The notes below the pieces were generated by a model. The model saw only the letters and a list, made by a program, of their open reading frames with translations. It was not told the DNA's origin and searched no databases. The position numbers and the translations under genes were made by a program. Of a stretch of DNA of 64,000 bases, positions 1 through 8,045 are shown one piece after another. Each line of letters opens with the position of its first letter. The first letter of the stretch is position 1. Origin of the DNA: Acholeplasmatales bacterium (GTDB lineage Bacteria; Bacillota_I; Bacilli_A; Acholeplasmatales; Anaeroplasmataceae); contig JAFXXC010000079.1 of NCBI GenBank assembly GCA_017542485.1, forward strand, positions 1 to 64,000. Reading direction: 5' to 3'.

Positions 1-626
1 CCAGCACGTGCTCTTCTTAAATCGCCCTTTCTATGTGGTCCATCAAGAATCATTTGGTCACCAGTGTATGCATGAATTGTTGACATGATACCTGATTGAA
101 TTGGAGCATACTTGTTTAAAGTGTCAGCCATAGGAGCTAAACAGTTAGTTGTACAAGATGCTGCAGAAATAATTGTATCTGTAGGCTTTAATGTCTTCTC
201 GTTTACGCTATAAACGATTGTAGGTAAATCATTTCCAGCTGGAGCTGAAATAACTACTTTCTTAGCACCAGCATTGATATGAGCTTGTGCTTTTTCCTTC
301 TTAGTATAAAAACCTGTACATTCTAATACTACATCAACATCTAATTCACCCCAAGGAAGGTTGTTAGCGTCTGCTTCCTTATAGATAGTAATCTTCTTAC
401 CATCAACAACGATGAAGTTTTCACCAGCTTCAACTGTGTGCTTGTTTTCACCGATAAATCCTGCATATCCACCTTGTGCAGTATCATACTTTAATAAATT
501 TGCTAACATCTTTGGATCAGTTAAATCGTTGATAGCTACTACTTCATAGCCCTTAGCACCAAACATTTGTCTGAAAGCTAAACGACCAATACGACCAAAA
601 CCATTAATTGCTACTTTAACAGCCAT
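1..626 (-). CDS. gapA: Glyceraldehyde-3-phosphate dehydrogenase, type I (3' end outside window)
   Basis: Glycolytic enzyme that converts glyceraldehyde-3-phosphate, NAD+ and phosphate to 1,3-bisphosphoglycerate in the cytoplasm. About 208 N-terminal residues are present. The Rossmann start [11 protein letters not shown] and the active-site block [12 protein letters not shown], which carries the catalytic cysteine, are both readable. The C-terminus runs off the left edge, so its integrity cannot be judged. The ATG at 626 is preceded by a perfect AGGAGG. A TTGATT-17-TAAAAT promoter and two LacI/CcpA-type operators lie upstream, which fits carbon-source control. Confidence 0.96.
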   Translation of the reverse strand, partial: MAVKVAINGFGRIGRLAFRQMFGAKGYEVVAINDLTDPKMLANLLKYDTAQGGYAGFIGENKHTVEAGENFIVVDGKKITIYKEADANNLPWGELDVDVVLECTGFYTKKEKAQAHINAGAKKVVISAPAGNDLPTIVYSVNEKTLKPTDTIISAASCTTNCLAPMADTLNKYAPIQSGIMSTIHAYTGDQMILDGPHRKGDLRRARA

Positions 627-674
627 AATAATATAAATCCTCCTAATAAATTATATTTATTTTTTTCGATAAAT

Positions 675-703
675 ATTTTACCACTTGTGAAATCTTTAAT
701 CAA
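675..703 (-). promoter_or_regulatory. Probable sigma-A promoter of gapA
   Basis: On the minus strand, TTGATT (703-698) is followed after 17 bases by TAAAAT (680-675), about 50 bases ahead of the gapA start codon. Confidence 0.6.
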
Positions 704-734
704 TAAATATTGATTTAAGAATCCCAAATTGCTA

Positions 735-771
735 ATGTAAACGTTTTACTATATCGAAAACGTTTAAGTAC
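735..771 (-). promoter_or_regulatory. Two cre-like / LacI-family operator sites upstream of gapA
   Basis: Two palindromic AAACGTTT cores lie 19 bp apart, centred near 742 and 761. The first (735-749) matches the cre consensus WTGNAANCGNWNNCW at all but its last two positions. They lie upstream of the -35 box, a position more typical of activation than of roadblock. A third copy of the core is at 24669-24683. CcpA is the obvious candidate, but another LacI-family regulator is equally compatible. Confidence 0.5.
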
Positions 772-799
772 ATTGCTTTTTTATTTTATTTTTCACATC

Positions 800-820
800 A
801 AAAAAAGCATCATGCGATGC
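800..820 (-). terminator. Terminator of the NAD kinase gene
   Basis: GCATC-GCAT-GATGC hairpin followed by a run of seven T on the minus strand, immediately after the stop codon. Confidence 0.8.
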
Positions 821-823
821 CTT

Positions 824-1594
824 CTATTTTAAAAATGATCTCTTAATTCTCTTCAAATGATCCTCGTATTTATGATATGCCATTTTAGTTTTCGAATTTG
901 ATAAATAGATTTTAATTCTATCAAAAGATTCTATTAGCAATGATTCTTGATCAATAGTAATATATGCATTATCAACCTTATCCTTATTTACAAGTTCTAT
1001 AATTCTACTACTATTTAATACAAGTGGAGAAGCAAGTGTACGATATGAATTGGAATTAATACCTGCTATTTCCGTTAATTGTATTGCCGAAAGTGTTGTA
1101 TCAACTACTGCCCCATGTAATGATTTGTTATAAGCAGTTGACCCAAATGGTGTTGAAATACATAGTCCAGTTCCTTTAAATGTTTCAAAGAAATCATTAT
1201 CAACACAAACATCCATTGTAATTGTTTTTAAAGGATTAACAATAGAAACCTCATTAAGAGCTTCTCCTAATAGTATAGATTTATCATTTTCTATTTTTTC
1301 ACAAACAATAATATCTATATTATGATAAGAGAATTCATCATTATTAATATCACTAATCAAATCATCAATAGTATCTATTGAATAATTTGCATAAAATCCC
1401 AAATGACCTGTATGAATGCCAAAAATAATTGCATCTGGATACATATGACTAGCTCTAATAATTGTGCCATCTCCTCCAATTGCAATAACATAATCAGGGT
1501 TATTATCACAGTATTCTATTTTAATATTATCCTTGATAATACTATCTACTTTTTTAGATTCTAAGTCATCTCTTACAACAGTAGTATATTTCAT
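824..1594 (-). CDS. nadK: NAD kinase
   Basis: ATP- or polyphosphate-dependent phosphorylation of NAD+ to NADP+, cytoplasmic. The 256-residue length is usual for the short Bacillota form. The GGDGT nucleotide motif is at about residues 41-45. The NE motif (ALNEVSI) and the conserved STPFGSTAYNKS block are also present. The ribosome site is weak. The gene is divergent from a CYTH-domain gene; in Bacillus the same two families sit together in the yjbK-yjbN cluster, which supports both assignments. A terminator follows directly, so it is probably monocistronic. Confidence 0.93.
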   Translation of the reverse strand: MKYTTVVRDDLESKKVDSIIKDNIKIEYCDNNPDYVIAIGGDGTIIRASHMYPDAIIFGIHTGHLGFYANYSIDTIDDLISDINNDEFSYHNIDIIVCEKIENDKSILLGEALNEVSIVNPLKTITMDVCVDNDFFETFKGTGLCISTPFGSTAYNKSLHGAVVDTTLSAIQLTEIAGINSNSYRTLASPLVLNSSRIIELVNKDKVDNAYITIDQESLLIESFDRIKIYLSNSKTKMAYHKYEDHLKRIKRSFLK

Positions 1595-1626
1595 TTGGCA
1601 TCACCATAAGTATTTTATCACAAGTA

Positions 1627-1655
1627 TTGATTTTTTTAAACAAATATTAGATAAT
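1627..1655 (+). promoter_or_regulatory. Probable promoter of the CYTH gene
   Basis: TTGATT (1627-1632), 17-base spacer, GATAAT (1650-1655), about 30 bases ahead of the start codon at 1685. Confidence 0.55.
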
Positions 1656-1684
1656 AAGAATATGAAGGTTTTTGGGGTGGAAGA

Positions 1685-2236
1685 ATGGAAAAGAACAAGG
1701 AAATTGAATTCAAAACATTTATTTCTGAGGAACAATATAACAGTCTACTCGATGAATTCGGTCTAGATAATAATGTTTTCGCTCAGACAAATCATTATTT
1801 TGACACTGATGACACAAAGCTAATTAGTGAACAAACAGTATTAAGAATTAGACAAAAAGGTAATAATTATAAAATTACCAAAAAAACAAGAGCCGAAGTT
1901 GGGGCTGATGAAACACACATTCTTATATCTAAAGATAAAGCCGAGGATATTCTAAAGAATGGCTTTGATGCTTCTATAATAGGTTTACCTTATTTTGTTC
2001 ATAAAGTTGCTGAATTAACTACATATAGAGTATCTACTCCTTACAAAAATGGAACACTATTCTTTGATAAGAGTGAATACTATGGCAATGTAGATTACGA
2101 AATAGAATATGAAGTAGATGATGTTAAGGAAGGTACACAAGATTTCATACAATTCCTTGATAGCCATAATATTTTATATAAAGAATCAATCAGAAAATCA
2201 AAAAGAGCATATGATAGTGCTAAACTAAACAGATAA
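1685..2236 (+). CDS. CYTH-domain protein (YjbK-like, triphosphate tunnel family)
   Basis: 183 residues. The diagnostic ExExK signature (EIEFK) is at residues 6-10. Alternating basic and acidic strand residues follow (LRIRQK, YKITKKTR, DYEIEYEV), as expected of the triphosphate-tunnel fold, which binds or hydrolyses triphosphates with a divalent metal. The in vivo substrate of the bacterial YjbK group is not settled, so no reaction is claimed. The start has a GGGTGGAAG-type ribosome site. A hairpin terminator follows at once. The gene is a single unit, divergent from nadK. Confidence 0.85.
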   Translation: MEKNKEIEFKTFISEEQYNSLLDEFGLDNNVFAQTNHYFDTDDTKLISEQTVLRIRQKGNNYKITKKTRAEVGADETHILISKDKAEDILKNGFDASIIGLPYFVHKVAELTTYRVSTPYKNGTLFFDKSEYYGNVDYEIEYEVDDVKEGTQDFIQFLDSHNILYKESIRKSKRAYDSAKLNR

Positions 2237-2237
2237 T

Positions 2238-2262
2238 AGGGATGCGATGCATCCCCTTTTTT
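2238..2262 (+). terminator. Terminator of the CYTH gene
   Basis: GGGATGC-GAT-GCATCCC stem, then C and a T tract. Confidence 0.85.
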
Positions 2263-2271
2263 ATCGATAAT

Positions 2272-3009
2272 TTACCACTTCAGGTCCTTATAACTATATA
2301 GATTAAAATATAACAAACTGAATGCTAAACTTAGTATACAAGTTATAACTATAGTTTTAATATCTAATTTAGCATTCATATCCTCTATATAAATCATAGG
2401 AATAAAATACGATAAAATATCTCTCAATTTTGCAATAGATGATATAGCCTTTAAAATGATAGAAACGAACAACAATGCCATAGGCATAAAAATCGCTTGA
2501 GTTAATGTAGTCAAAAACATAGATAACATTAATTCAAATATAATACTAAGACTCAAATAAAACAAAACAATTAAATCATTTATTTCTGGCTTATATAAGC
2601 TATATCTAAATATAGGAATCATATAAAGTAATAAAACTTCAAAAAGAATTAACAATGATAAAACAATCAATAATGAGAATATTTTAGCTATCGCAATATT
2701 TTTCCTGCTAATATAGGATACAAATAAAGAATCAAAAGACGCACTATTAATAGCAATTTGAATAACAATTGTTGCTAAAATAACACTATTAAATACTTGG
2801 ATAATAAATATCGCTTGTTCAAAATATCCTCTATGAATATCCTTAGAAGAAAGTAAATATTGATAATTTTCAAGCCATGGATTAGCCACAATAATCAAAA
2901 ATATAAGCATCAATAATAACGAAACACCAAAAATAATAATTGTTCCCTTTTGGAATATATACGAAATATATAATCCAATAAGAGAATTTAATTTATATTT
3001 CTTCTTCAT
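2272..3009 (-). CDS. ABC-2 type transporter permease (putative)
   Basis: 245 residues with about six hydrophobic segments and a short basic N-terminus. This is the topology of small ABC-2 permeases that pair with a separate ATPase. It overlaps the upstream ATPase gene by 17 bases and is the last gene of a four-gene operon (5086 to 2272) that begins with a secreted protein. The substrate is unknown. Context suggests export of, or self-protection against, the operon's secreted protein, but the sequence does not decide this. No obvious terminator follows on this strand. Confidence 0.7.
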   Translation of the reverse strand: MKKKYKLNSLIGLYISYIFQKGTIIIFGVSLLLMLIFLIIVANPWLENYQYLLSSKDIHRGYFEQAIFIIQVFNSVILATIVIQIAINSASFDSLFVSYISRKNIAIAKIFSLLIVLSLLILFEVLLLYMIPIFRYSLYKPEINDLIVLFYLSLSIIFELMLSMFLTTLTQAIFMPMALLFVSIILKAISSIAKLRDILSYFIPMIYIEDMNAKLDIKTIVITCILSLAFSLLYFNLYSYKDLKW

Positions 3010-3598
3010 TTTTTCTTTTTTTCCTTTCTATAATTTCCCCATCCTTAACATCAAATATCTTAGGATTTAATTCATTAAACAAATTTTTTCCATGGAGGCT
3101 CATAATAATTATATGACCACTTTCTATTTTCTCCTTAACAATATTCTTAACTAAATGCTTAGCAAATTCATCCAATCCATCAATAGGCTCATCTAACACA
3201 TAACAATCACAATCATTAGAAAATATTTGTAAAAGCCCTAATTTTTGTTGATTACCCTTAGATAATTCTCCTATTCTTCTTTTAGGTATTTGATACATTC
3301 CTATCAATTTTGAAGCCTCGTTCTTCTTTCCATACATATCTAATACTAATTCTACATATGACATAACACTCATTAATTTAGGCATATTATATTTATCAGG
3401 TAAATAAGCTATACTAACATCTTTTTCTATTTTTCCGCTACTTTTAAAAATAATACCAGCAATAACCTTTAATATTGTAGATTTACCACTTCCATTTATT
3501 CCCTGAAATATATATAAACCAGGTTTTGACATATCAATACTTACATGATCAAATATTATATCTTTATACCTTTTTTCTAAATCTATTACTTTAAGCAT
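2993..3598 (-). CDS. ABC transporter ATP-binding protein
   Basis: Short, 201-residue nucleotide-binding subunit. Visible motifs are the Walker A GINGSGKST (about residues 34-42), the signature LSKGNQQKL, the Walker B CYVLDEP and the switch histidine in SLHGK. It is shorter than the usual 230-300 residues because the C-terminal extension is missing. It pairs with the downstream overlapping permease. Its start overlaps the end of the upstream anchored-protein gene by 8 bases, so the operon is translationally coupled. Confidence 0.9.
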   Translation of the reverse strand: MLKVIDLEKRYKDIIFDHVSIDMSKPGLYIFQGINGSGKSTILKVIAGIIFKSSGKIEKDVSIAYLPDKYNMPKLMSVMSYVELVLDMYGKKNEASKLIGMYQIPKRRIGELSKGNQQKLGLLQIFSNDCDCYVLDEPIDGLDEFAKHLVKNIVKEKIESGHIIIMSLHGKNLFNELNPKIFDVKDGEIIERKKRKNEEEI

Positions 3599-4445
3599 AT
3601 ATTACACCTTCGGTTAAAAACTTATTATATTTTGAATAAACAGGATCAGTTGTCATAAATGGAAAATTATCAAAATAAAACTTCTTATCCTCAAATTCTA
3701 CTACAATATACCCACTTCTTGTCAAATAACTCATCTTGTAGCCTATAGGAATAAACATTTCTTTATCTTTTATCCCAAATACATAATTATTATCTATTTT
3801 TGTTTCAATATAATCAGGTATAACATCATATATATTAATTTCACTTTCATATGACACTCTACTTTTAATCTTGCTTAAAATTCCAAATGAATATCCACCA
3901 ATCCTAAACTCCTTCATATATTCTTTCATAGAAGACAATCCAATATTAATACCTACCAAATTAAAATATCCATTAACAGATGAAAAACTTCCTGATAAAT
4001 TATCTAGCATTAAATTTTCATAATACTTTGAATTAATCATTGAAAATGTTCCAACATCCAATTTCAATGAATACTCACCATTAATAATATCCAAAATACA
4101 ACTTTTACTTATTATTTCACTGTCAGTTAATTCTGGCATATCCGCACTAATTTTAATAACATTAATATCTGTAGATTTAATCAAATCACATCTAACATTT
4201 TCTAAAGTAAACGATAAGTTATCTAATCTTAATGTGTATGCATTATATTCTGGGTATATAATCATTGGATTATTCGCCTCAGAATAAACGTTAAACGTCA
4301 TTTTTCGCCCTTTTTCGTATACATACGATAAATTCTCTCTGATAGTATAATATTTCATTTTAATAGGCTTGCTTAAGCCATAAAAAAATAATCCTGAAAT
4401 ACCAACAATTGATATTAAATATAAAACAATAATTATTTTTTTCAT
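3591..4445 (-). CDS. Membrane-anchored protein of unknown function in the ABC/secreted-protein operon
   Basis: 284 residues. The N-terminal hydrophobic segment (about residues 4-24) looks like an uncleaved anchor or signal peptide, and the rest is polar and rich in predicted beta strand. There is no lipobox and I recognise no family. The start codon overlaps the stop of the preceding gene as ATGA. The position between a secreted beta-rich protein and an ABC transporter suggests an extracytoplasmic accessory or immunity role, which is inference only. Confidence 0.6.
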   Translation of the reverse strand: MKKIIIVLYLISIVGISGLFFYGLSKPIKMKYYTIRENLSYVYEKGRKMTFNVYSEANNPMIIYPEYNAYTLRLDNLSFTLENVRCDLIKSTDINVIKISADMPELTDSEIISKSCILDIINGEYSLKLDVGTFSMINSKYYENLMLDNLSGSFSSVNGYFNLVGINIGLSSMKEYMKEFRIGGYSFGILSKIKSRVSYESEINIYDVIPDYIETKIDNNYVFGIKDKEMFIPIGYKMSYLTRSGYIVVEFEDKKFYFDNFPFMTTDPVYSKYNKFLTEGVIYA

Positions 4446-5086
4446 ATTGTCCTCTTTTCTAATGCTGCATATTGACTTTCTAGTGTAACAAATTCATAGC
4501 ACCCATAGCATGTTCTTATCCAAAAAAAATAAACCTCAACCATTCCATTAGATACGCTTAAATTACCCTTTGTAACAACCATATACTGACTTCCTGGTTC
4601 AACAGTGATAGATAATGTTCTTTTTTCCTTAATAGATTCTGTAGTTGTTTTTGAATACTCAACATTGGCTTTAGCCGAAGCCTCAGCTTTAACCTTAGAA
4701 ATAGTACCACCTCCAGAGGCGCTAACCGAACCAGATGACGAAAAAGATACCTTAGTATTTGTTTCAACCGAATAATCAACATTAATAGTAATAGGTGTAC
4801 TTCCCATATTTTCCATGCATTCCTTTACAGATGCAATATAGCTAGCCTTTACCGATTGACATTCAGGTATCACTTCAATACCCATAAATTTACTTCCTCC
4901 AGATTTAGCTAAAATTTCCTTTCTTTCATCCTCAGTAAAATTCTTAATAAGCTTACCACTACTCATAATTATCTCCTGATATGTAAGATAATCACTTACT
5001 TCCTCAACCTTAGCATTAATTTCTAAACAATTTGTAAAGAAAATAAATACTAAAAACAAGAATGTAAAAACTAATAATTTCTTCAT
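4442..5086 (-). CDS. Secreted beta-rich protein, possible aerolysin/ETX-MTX2-like pore former
   Basis: 214 residues. A signal peptide with a long hydrophobic core occupies about residues 1-26. Cys20 lies in FTNC, which is not a good lipobox. Residues 98-175 alternate hydrophobic and Ser/Thr/Lys residues around a glycine-serine-rich turn, then a KAEASAKANVEYSK strand and a Thr-rich strand ending in TVEPGSQ. This is the layout of the membrane-inserting hairpin and flanking strands of aerolysin-fold toxins. Cysteines at 76, 90, 193 and 196 could form disulfides. It is the first gene of an operon with an ABC transporter. The family call rests on pattern alone; it could instead be an unrelated beta-sandwich surface protein. 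Confidence 0.5.
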   Translation of the reverse strand: MKKLLVFTFLFLVFIFFTNCLEINAKVEEVSDYLTYQEIIMSSGKLIKNFTEDERKEILAKSGGSKFMGIEVIPECQSVKASYIASVKECMENMGSTPITINVDYSVETNTKVSFSSSGSVSASGGGTISKVKAEASAKANVEYSKTTTESIKEKRTLSITVEPGSQYMVVTKGNLSVSNGMVEVYFFWIRTCYGCYEFVTLESQYAALEKRTI

Positions 5087-5235
5087 TTTAAATATCTCCT
5101 TTTTTCGAATACACTAAATAATAGACAAAAAAATCAAAAATTAACCAAAAAATTTGATTTTTTTTCATTTTATTAAAAAAAATATCAAAAACAGGATAAA
5201 CTTAAAAAACTAATTTAATTTTTTTACTAATTTGG

Positions 5236-5241
5236 TATAAT
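5236..5241 (+). promoter_or_regulatory. -10 box for the anchored protein gene at 5262
   Basis: TATAAT about 20 bases ahead of the start codon. A GAGGTG ribosome site lies between them. No good -35 box is visible in the A/T-rich stretch upstream. Confidence 0.4.
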
Positions 5242-5261
5242 TTAATAGAGGTGTTTTTAAT

Positions 5262-5969
5262 ATGTCTAACAGCAACAACAAAGAAAAATTAAAACCACGA
5301 GTAATAGTAAAAATAGTTGTATTACTTGTAATAATAATAGGTGTTCTAATCACTCCATTTATCTATAGTGGAACAACATATATTAAGGCATGGAACAACA
5401 ATAAAATAACTCCATTCGCTCCAACAATTACTCAATCTGATGATTCTAGTACTCCAACTGAAACAGCCAAAATTTCAGGATTAAAATTAGATAATGTAAA
5501 AAGAATCGAACATACTGAATTTGATAAATTTGATTTAACATTTGAAGCAACAAATTATGATGACAGAGATGCTAAAAAAGTTGATTTCAAAATAATTCTA
5601 AAGAAAAATGACAATACTCCAGATGGTTTAACAACTATTTCTGGTAGTTCAACAACTCTAGTTCAAACAGGAATTTGTTTATGTGCAAATTGGATTGGAT
5701 TTGAATCATATCAGACAAGTCTTTCAACTTTTAACGATTCTTATCTTACAAATTGCAGTTCAAGAACTACTTCTATTAAATGTGAAACATCATTCCCTGC
5801 CAAAGCAGACACATGGCCAGTAAAGGTTACAGTTGATTCTCCTGATTGTTATTTATATGTTTATTATAGAACTCAAGAGAATGGTGAATATGTAGATAAT
5901 TCATATATTCTTAAATATACATATTCTGATATTATGACCTCATCTACTACAGGTGGAATAATTAGATAA
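5262..5969 (+). CDS. Single-pass membrane-anchored extracellular protein, unknown
   Basis: 235 residues. A basic N-terminus (KEKLKPR) precedes one transmembrane segment at about residues 15-37. A Ser/Thr/Pro-rich linker then leads to a polar domain of about 170 residues with cysteines in GICLCANW, LTNCSS, IKCETS and PDCYLY. I recognise no family. It is transcribed alone, divergent from the putative pore-former operon and convergent with transketolase, with a terminator on each side. Its neighbours suggest cell-surface work, nothing more specific. Confidence 0.6.
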   Translation: MSNSNNKEKLKPRVIVKIVVLLVIIIGVLITPFIYSGTTYIKAWNNNKITPFAPTITQSDDSSTPTETAKISGLKLDNVKRIEHTEFDKFDLTFEATNYDDRDAKKVDFKIILKKNDNTPDGLTTISGSSTTLVQTGICLCANWIGFESYQTSLSTFNDSYLTNCSSRTTSIKCETSFPAKADTWPVKVTVDSPDCYLYVYYRTQENGEYVDNSYILKYTYSDIMTSSTTGGIIR

Positions 5970-5978
5970 TTCAAAAAA

Positions 5979-6025
5979 AAGGATATGACAAATTATTGGG
6001 TACCCAACAAATCATATCCTTTTTA
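5979..6025 (+). terminator. Bidirectional-looking terminator after the 5262-5969 gene
   Basis: AAGGATATG pairs with CATATCCTT around a loop that itself holds the GGGTACCC palindrome. It is flanked by an A run and a T run. Confidence 0.75.
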
Positions 6026-6033
6026 TTATAGAA

Positions 6034-6067
6034 AAAAAGCTTAGTATGGGGTACATACTAAGCTTTT
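6034..6067 (-). terminator. Terminator of transketolase
   Basis: AGCTTAGTAT pairs with ATACTAAGCT, followed by T6 on the minus strand. Confidence 0.85.
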
Positions 6068-6069
6068 AA

Positions 6070-8037
6070 TTATTTTACATTATTCATAAATTCATCATAA
6101 ATAGCATCAACTGTAAAGCCATATTCACCGAATATATGATTAATTGGCATTGATTTACCAAATTCATCAATTCCCTTTACATAATCAGCATATTTATACC
6201 AAGGCATTGAAGCACCCATTTCAACTGCCATAATCTTATGATCCTTAGGCAATACACTCTCCTTATATTCTTTTGATTGCTTATCAAACAAGAACATAGA
6301 AGGCATAGAAACTACATTAACATATACTTGATTTTCTTCTAATTTTTTAGCAACATCTAAGCATAATGACAATTCAGTTCCACAAGTAACTATAGTATAT
6401 TTTGAAGGTTTAGTTGCTTTATAAACAACATAAGCACCCTTCTTAACTCCTTCAGCATTTGTTGAAGCTAAATTAACTACTGCTTGTCTTGAAGATGTAA
6501 TAACAGTTGGATAATCATTACCTTTAGAGAAAGCATCTAACATAGCAGCTGTCATTTCTGTAGCATCAGCTGGACGATATAAATTAACATTTGGAGTAGC
6601 TCTAAACATTGTTAATTGTTCAACTGGTTGATGTGTTGGACCATCCTCACCTACACATACAGTATCATGTGAGAAAAAGAATAAAGATGGAATATGCATT
6701 ATTGCTGCTTGTCTTACAGCAGGTTTTAAATAATCACTAAATACAAAGAATCCAGAACAGAATCCTCTCATTCCACCATGAAGAGTAATACCATTACAAA
6801 TAGCTGCCATAGCATGCTCTCTAACACCAAATTTGATATTTCTACCAAGTGGATTTTGAGTACCATAAATACCATCAGCGCCCTTAACCATAGTAGAAGC
6901 TGTCAAATCTGCAGAGCCTCCCATAACATTTGGAAGTCTAGAAGAAATGAAATCTAATACCTTACCCATTACCTTTCTTGTTGATTCTTTAGAACCAGCC
7001 TCATAAACAGGTAATCCTGTATAATCAGATATTTCAAATTCGTCATACATGAATTTACATAATTCATCATATTCTTCTTTGTATGCTCTAGAATATGCAT
7101 GAACTGTTTGATTCCAAGTATCACATTCATTATTTCCACGATTCTTTACATTTTCATCATAATACTTGATTACTTCTTCATTAAAAGTAAATTCAGGCTC
7201 ATTATATTCTAAAAATTTTCTTAAATACTTAACGTCTTCTTCAGGCATTGGCTTACCATGAACACTTGATTCACCACTATTTGGTGCACCATAACCAATG
7301 ATAGTTTTTATCTCAATCATAACTGGCTTTGTTGATTGTTTAGCCATATCAATTGCCTTACTGATATCATCGCAATTATTTCCATCGTTAACCTTGAAAT
7401 AATCCCAGCCCATTGCTTTAACTTTCATTTCAGTATTTTCTGAATTAGTTTGGGCAACATCACCGTCTAATTGAACATCATTTGAATCATATAATACAAT
7501 TAATTTATTTAATCCTAAATGACCAGCAAGGCTCATAGCCTCTTGGGTAATACCTTCTTGAAGATCACCATCACCACATAAAACATATACATAATGATCT
7601 ACAATATCATAATCAGGCTTATTAAATTTAGCTCCTAAATAACTACCAGCAATTGCCATACCAACTGCAGAAGCGATTCCTTGTCCTAACGGACCAGTAG
7701 TAATTTCAATACCAGGAGTATGACCATATTCAGGATGTCCTGGAGTTAAACTACCTTTTTGTCTTAAATTTAATAAATCACTCATCTTAATTGGATATCC
7801 AGATAAATGAAGAACCATATATAGAAGTGTAGAACCATGACCTGCAGATAATACAAATCTATCTCTATTAAACCAATTTTCATCATTTGGACTTAATTTT
7901 ATATGTCTTGTAAATAATGTATGCATTATTGGGGCAGCACCTAAAACTATTCCAGGATGACCACTCTTAGCTTTAGTAATTAATTCAGCGCCAACTACTC
8001 TTAATGAATTAACGCAATTAGTATCAATTGAACTCAT
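6070..8037 (-). CDS. tkt: Transketolase
   Basis: Thiamine-diphosphate enzyme of the non-oxidative pentose phosphate pathway, moving two-carbon units between sugar phosphates. The 655 residues cover the full length. Readable features are the N-terminal SGHPG block, the ThDP motif that begins GDGDLQEG and runs to the Asn of SNDV, and the conserved catalytic Glu/His region GVREHAMAAICNG. GAGAGG-like and GGAG ribosome sites precede the ATG. The upstream gene is only 8 bases away, so the two may be cotranscribed. Confidence 0.96.
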   Translation of the reverse strand: MSSIDTNCVNSLRVVGAELITKAKSGHPGIVLGAAPIMHTLFTRHIKLSPNDENWFNRDRFVLSAGHGSTLLYMVLHLSGYPIKMSDLLNLRQKGSLTPGHPEYGHTPGIEITTGPLGQGIASAVGMAIAGSYLGAKFNKPDYDIVDHYVYVLCGDGDLQEGITQEAMSLAGHLGLNKLIVLYDSNDVQLDGDVAQTNSENTEMKVKAMGWDYFKVNDGNNCDDISKAIDMAKQSTKPVMIEIKTIIGYGAPNSGESSVHGKPMPEEDVKYLRKFLEYNEPEFTFNEEVIKYYDENVKNRGNNECDTWNQTVHAYSRAYKEEYDELCKFMYDEFEISDYTGLPVYEAGSKESTRKVMGKVLDFISSRLPNVMGGSADLTASTMVKGADGIYGTQNPLGRNIKFGVREHAMAAICNGITLHGGMRGFCSGFFVFSDYLKPAVRQAAIMHIPSLFFFSHDTVCVGEDGPTHQPVEQLTMFRATPNVNLYRPADATEMTAAMLDAFSKGNDYPTVITSSRQAVVNLASTNAEGVKKGAYVVYKATKPSKYTIVTCGTELSLCLDVAKKLEENQVYVNVVSMPSMFLFDKQSKEYKESVLPKDHKIMAVEMGASMPWYKYADYVKGIDEFGKSMPINHIFGEYGFTVDAIYDEFMNNVK

Positions 8038-8045
8038 TTTATCTC

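Noticed and set aside
4442-4444. Mollicutes genetic code (TGA as Trp), suggested by the strong AT bias
   Set aside because: TGA ends genes here and at 14718-14720, and tryptophans are encoded by TGG throughout.
4442-5086. Lipoprotein assignment for the beta-rich secreted protein
   Set aside because: FTNC around Cys20 lacks the Leu and small residues of a lipobox; ordinary signal cleavage is likelier.
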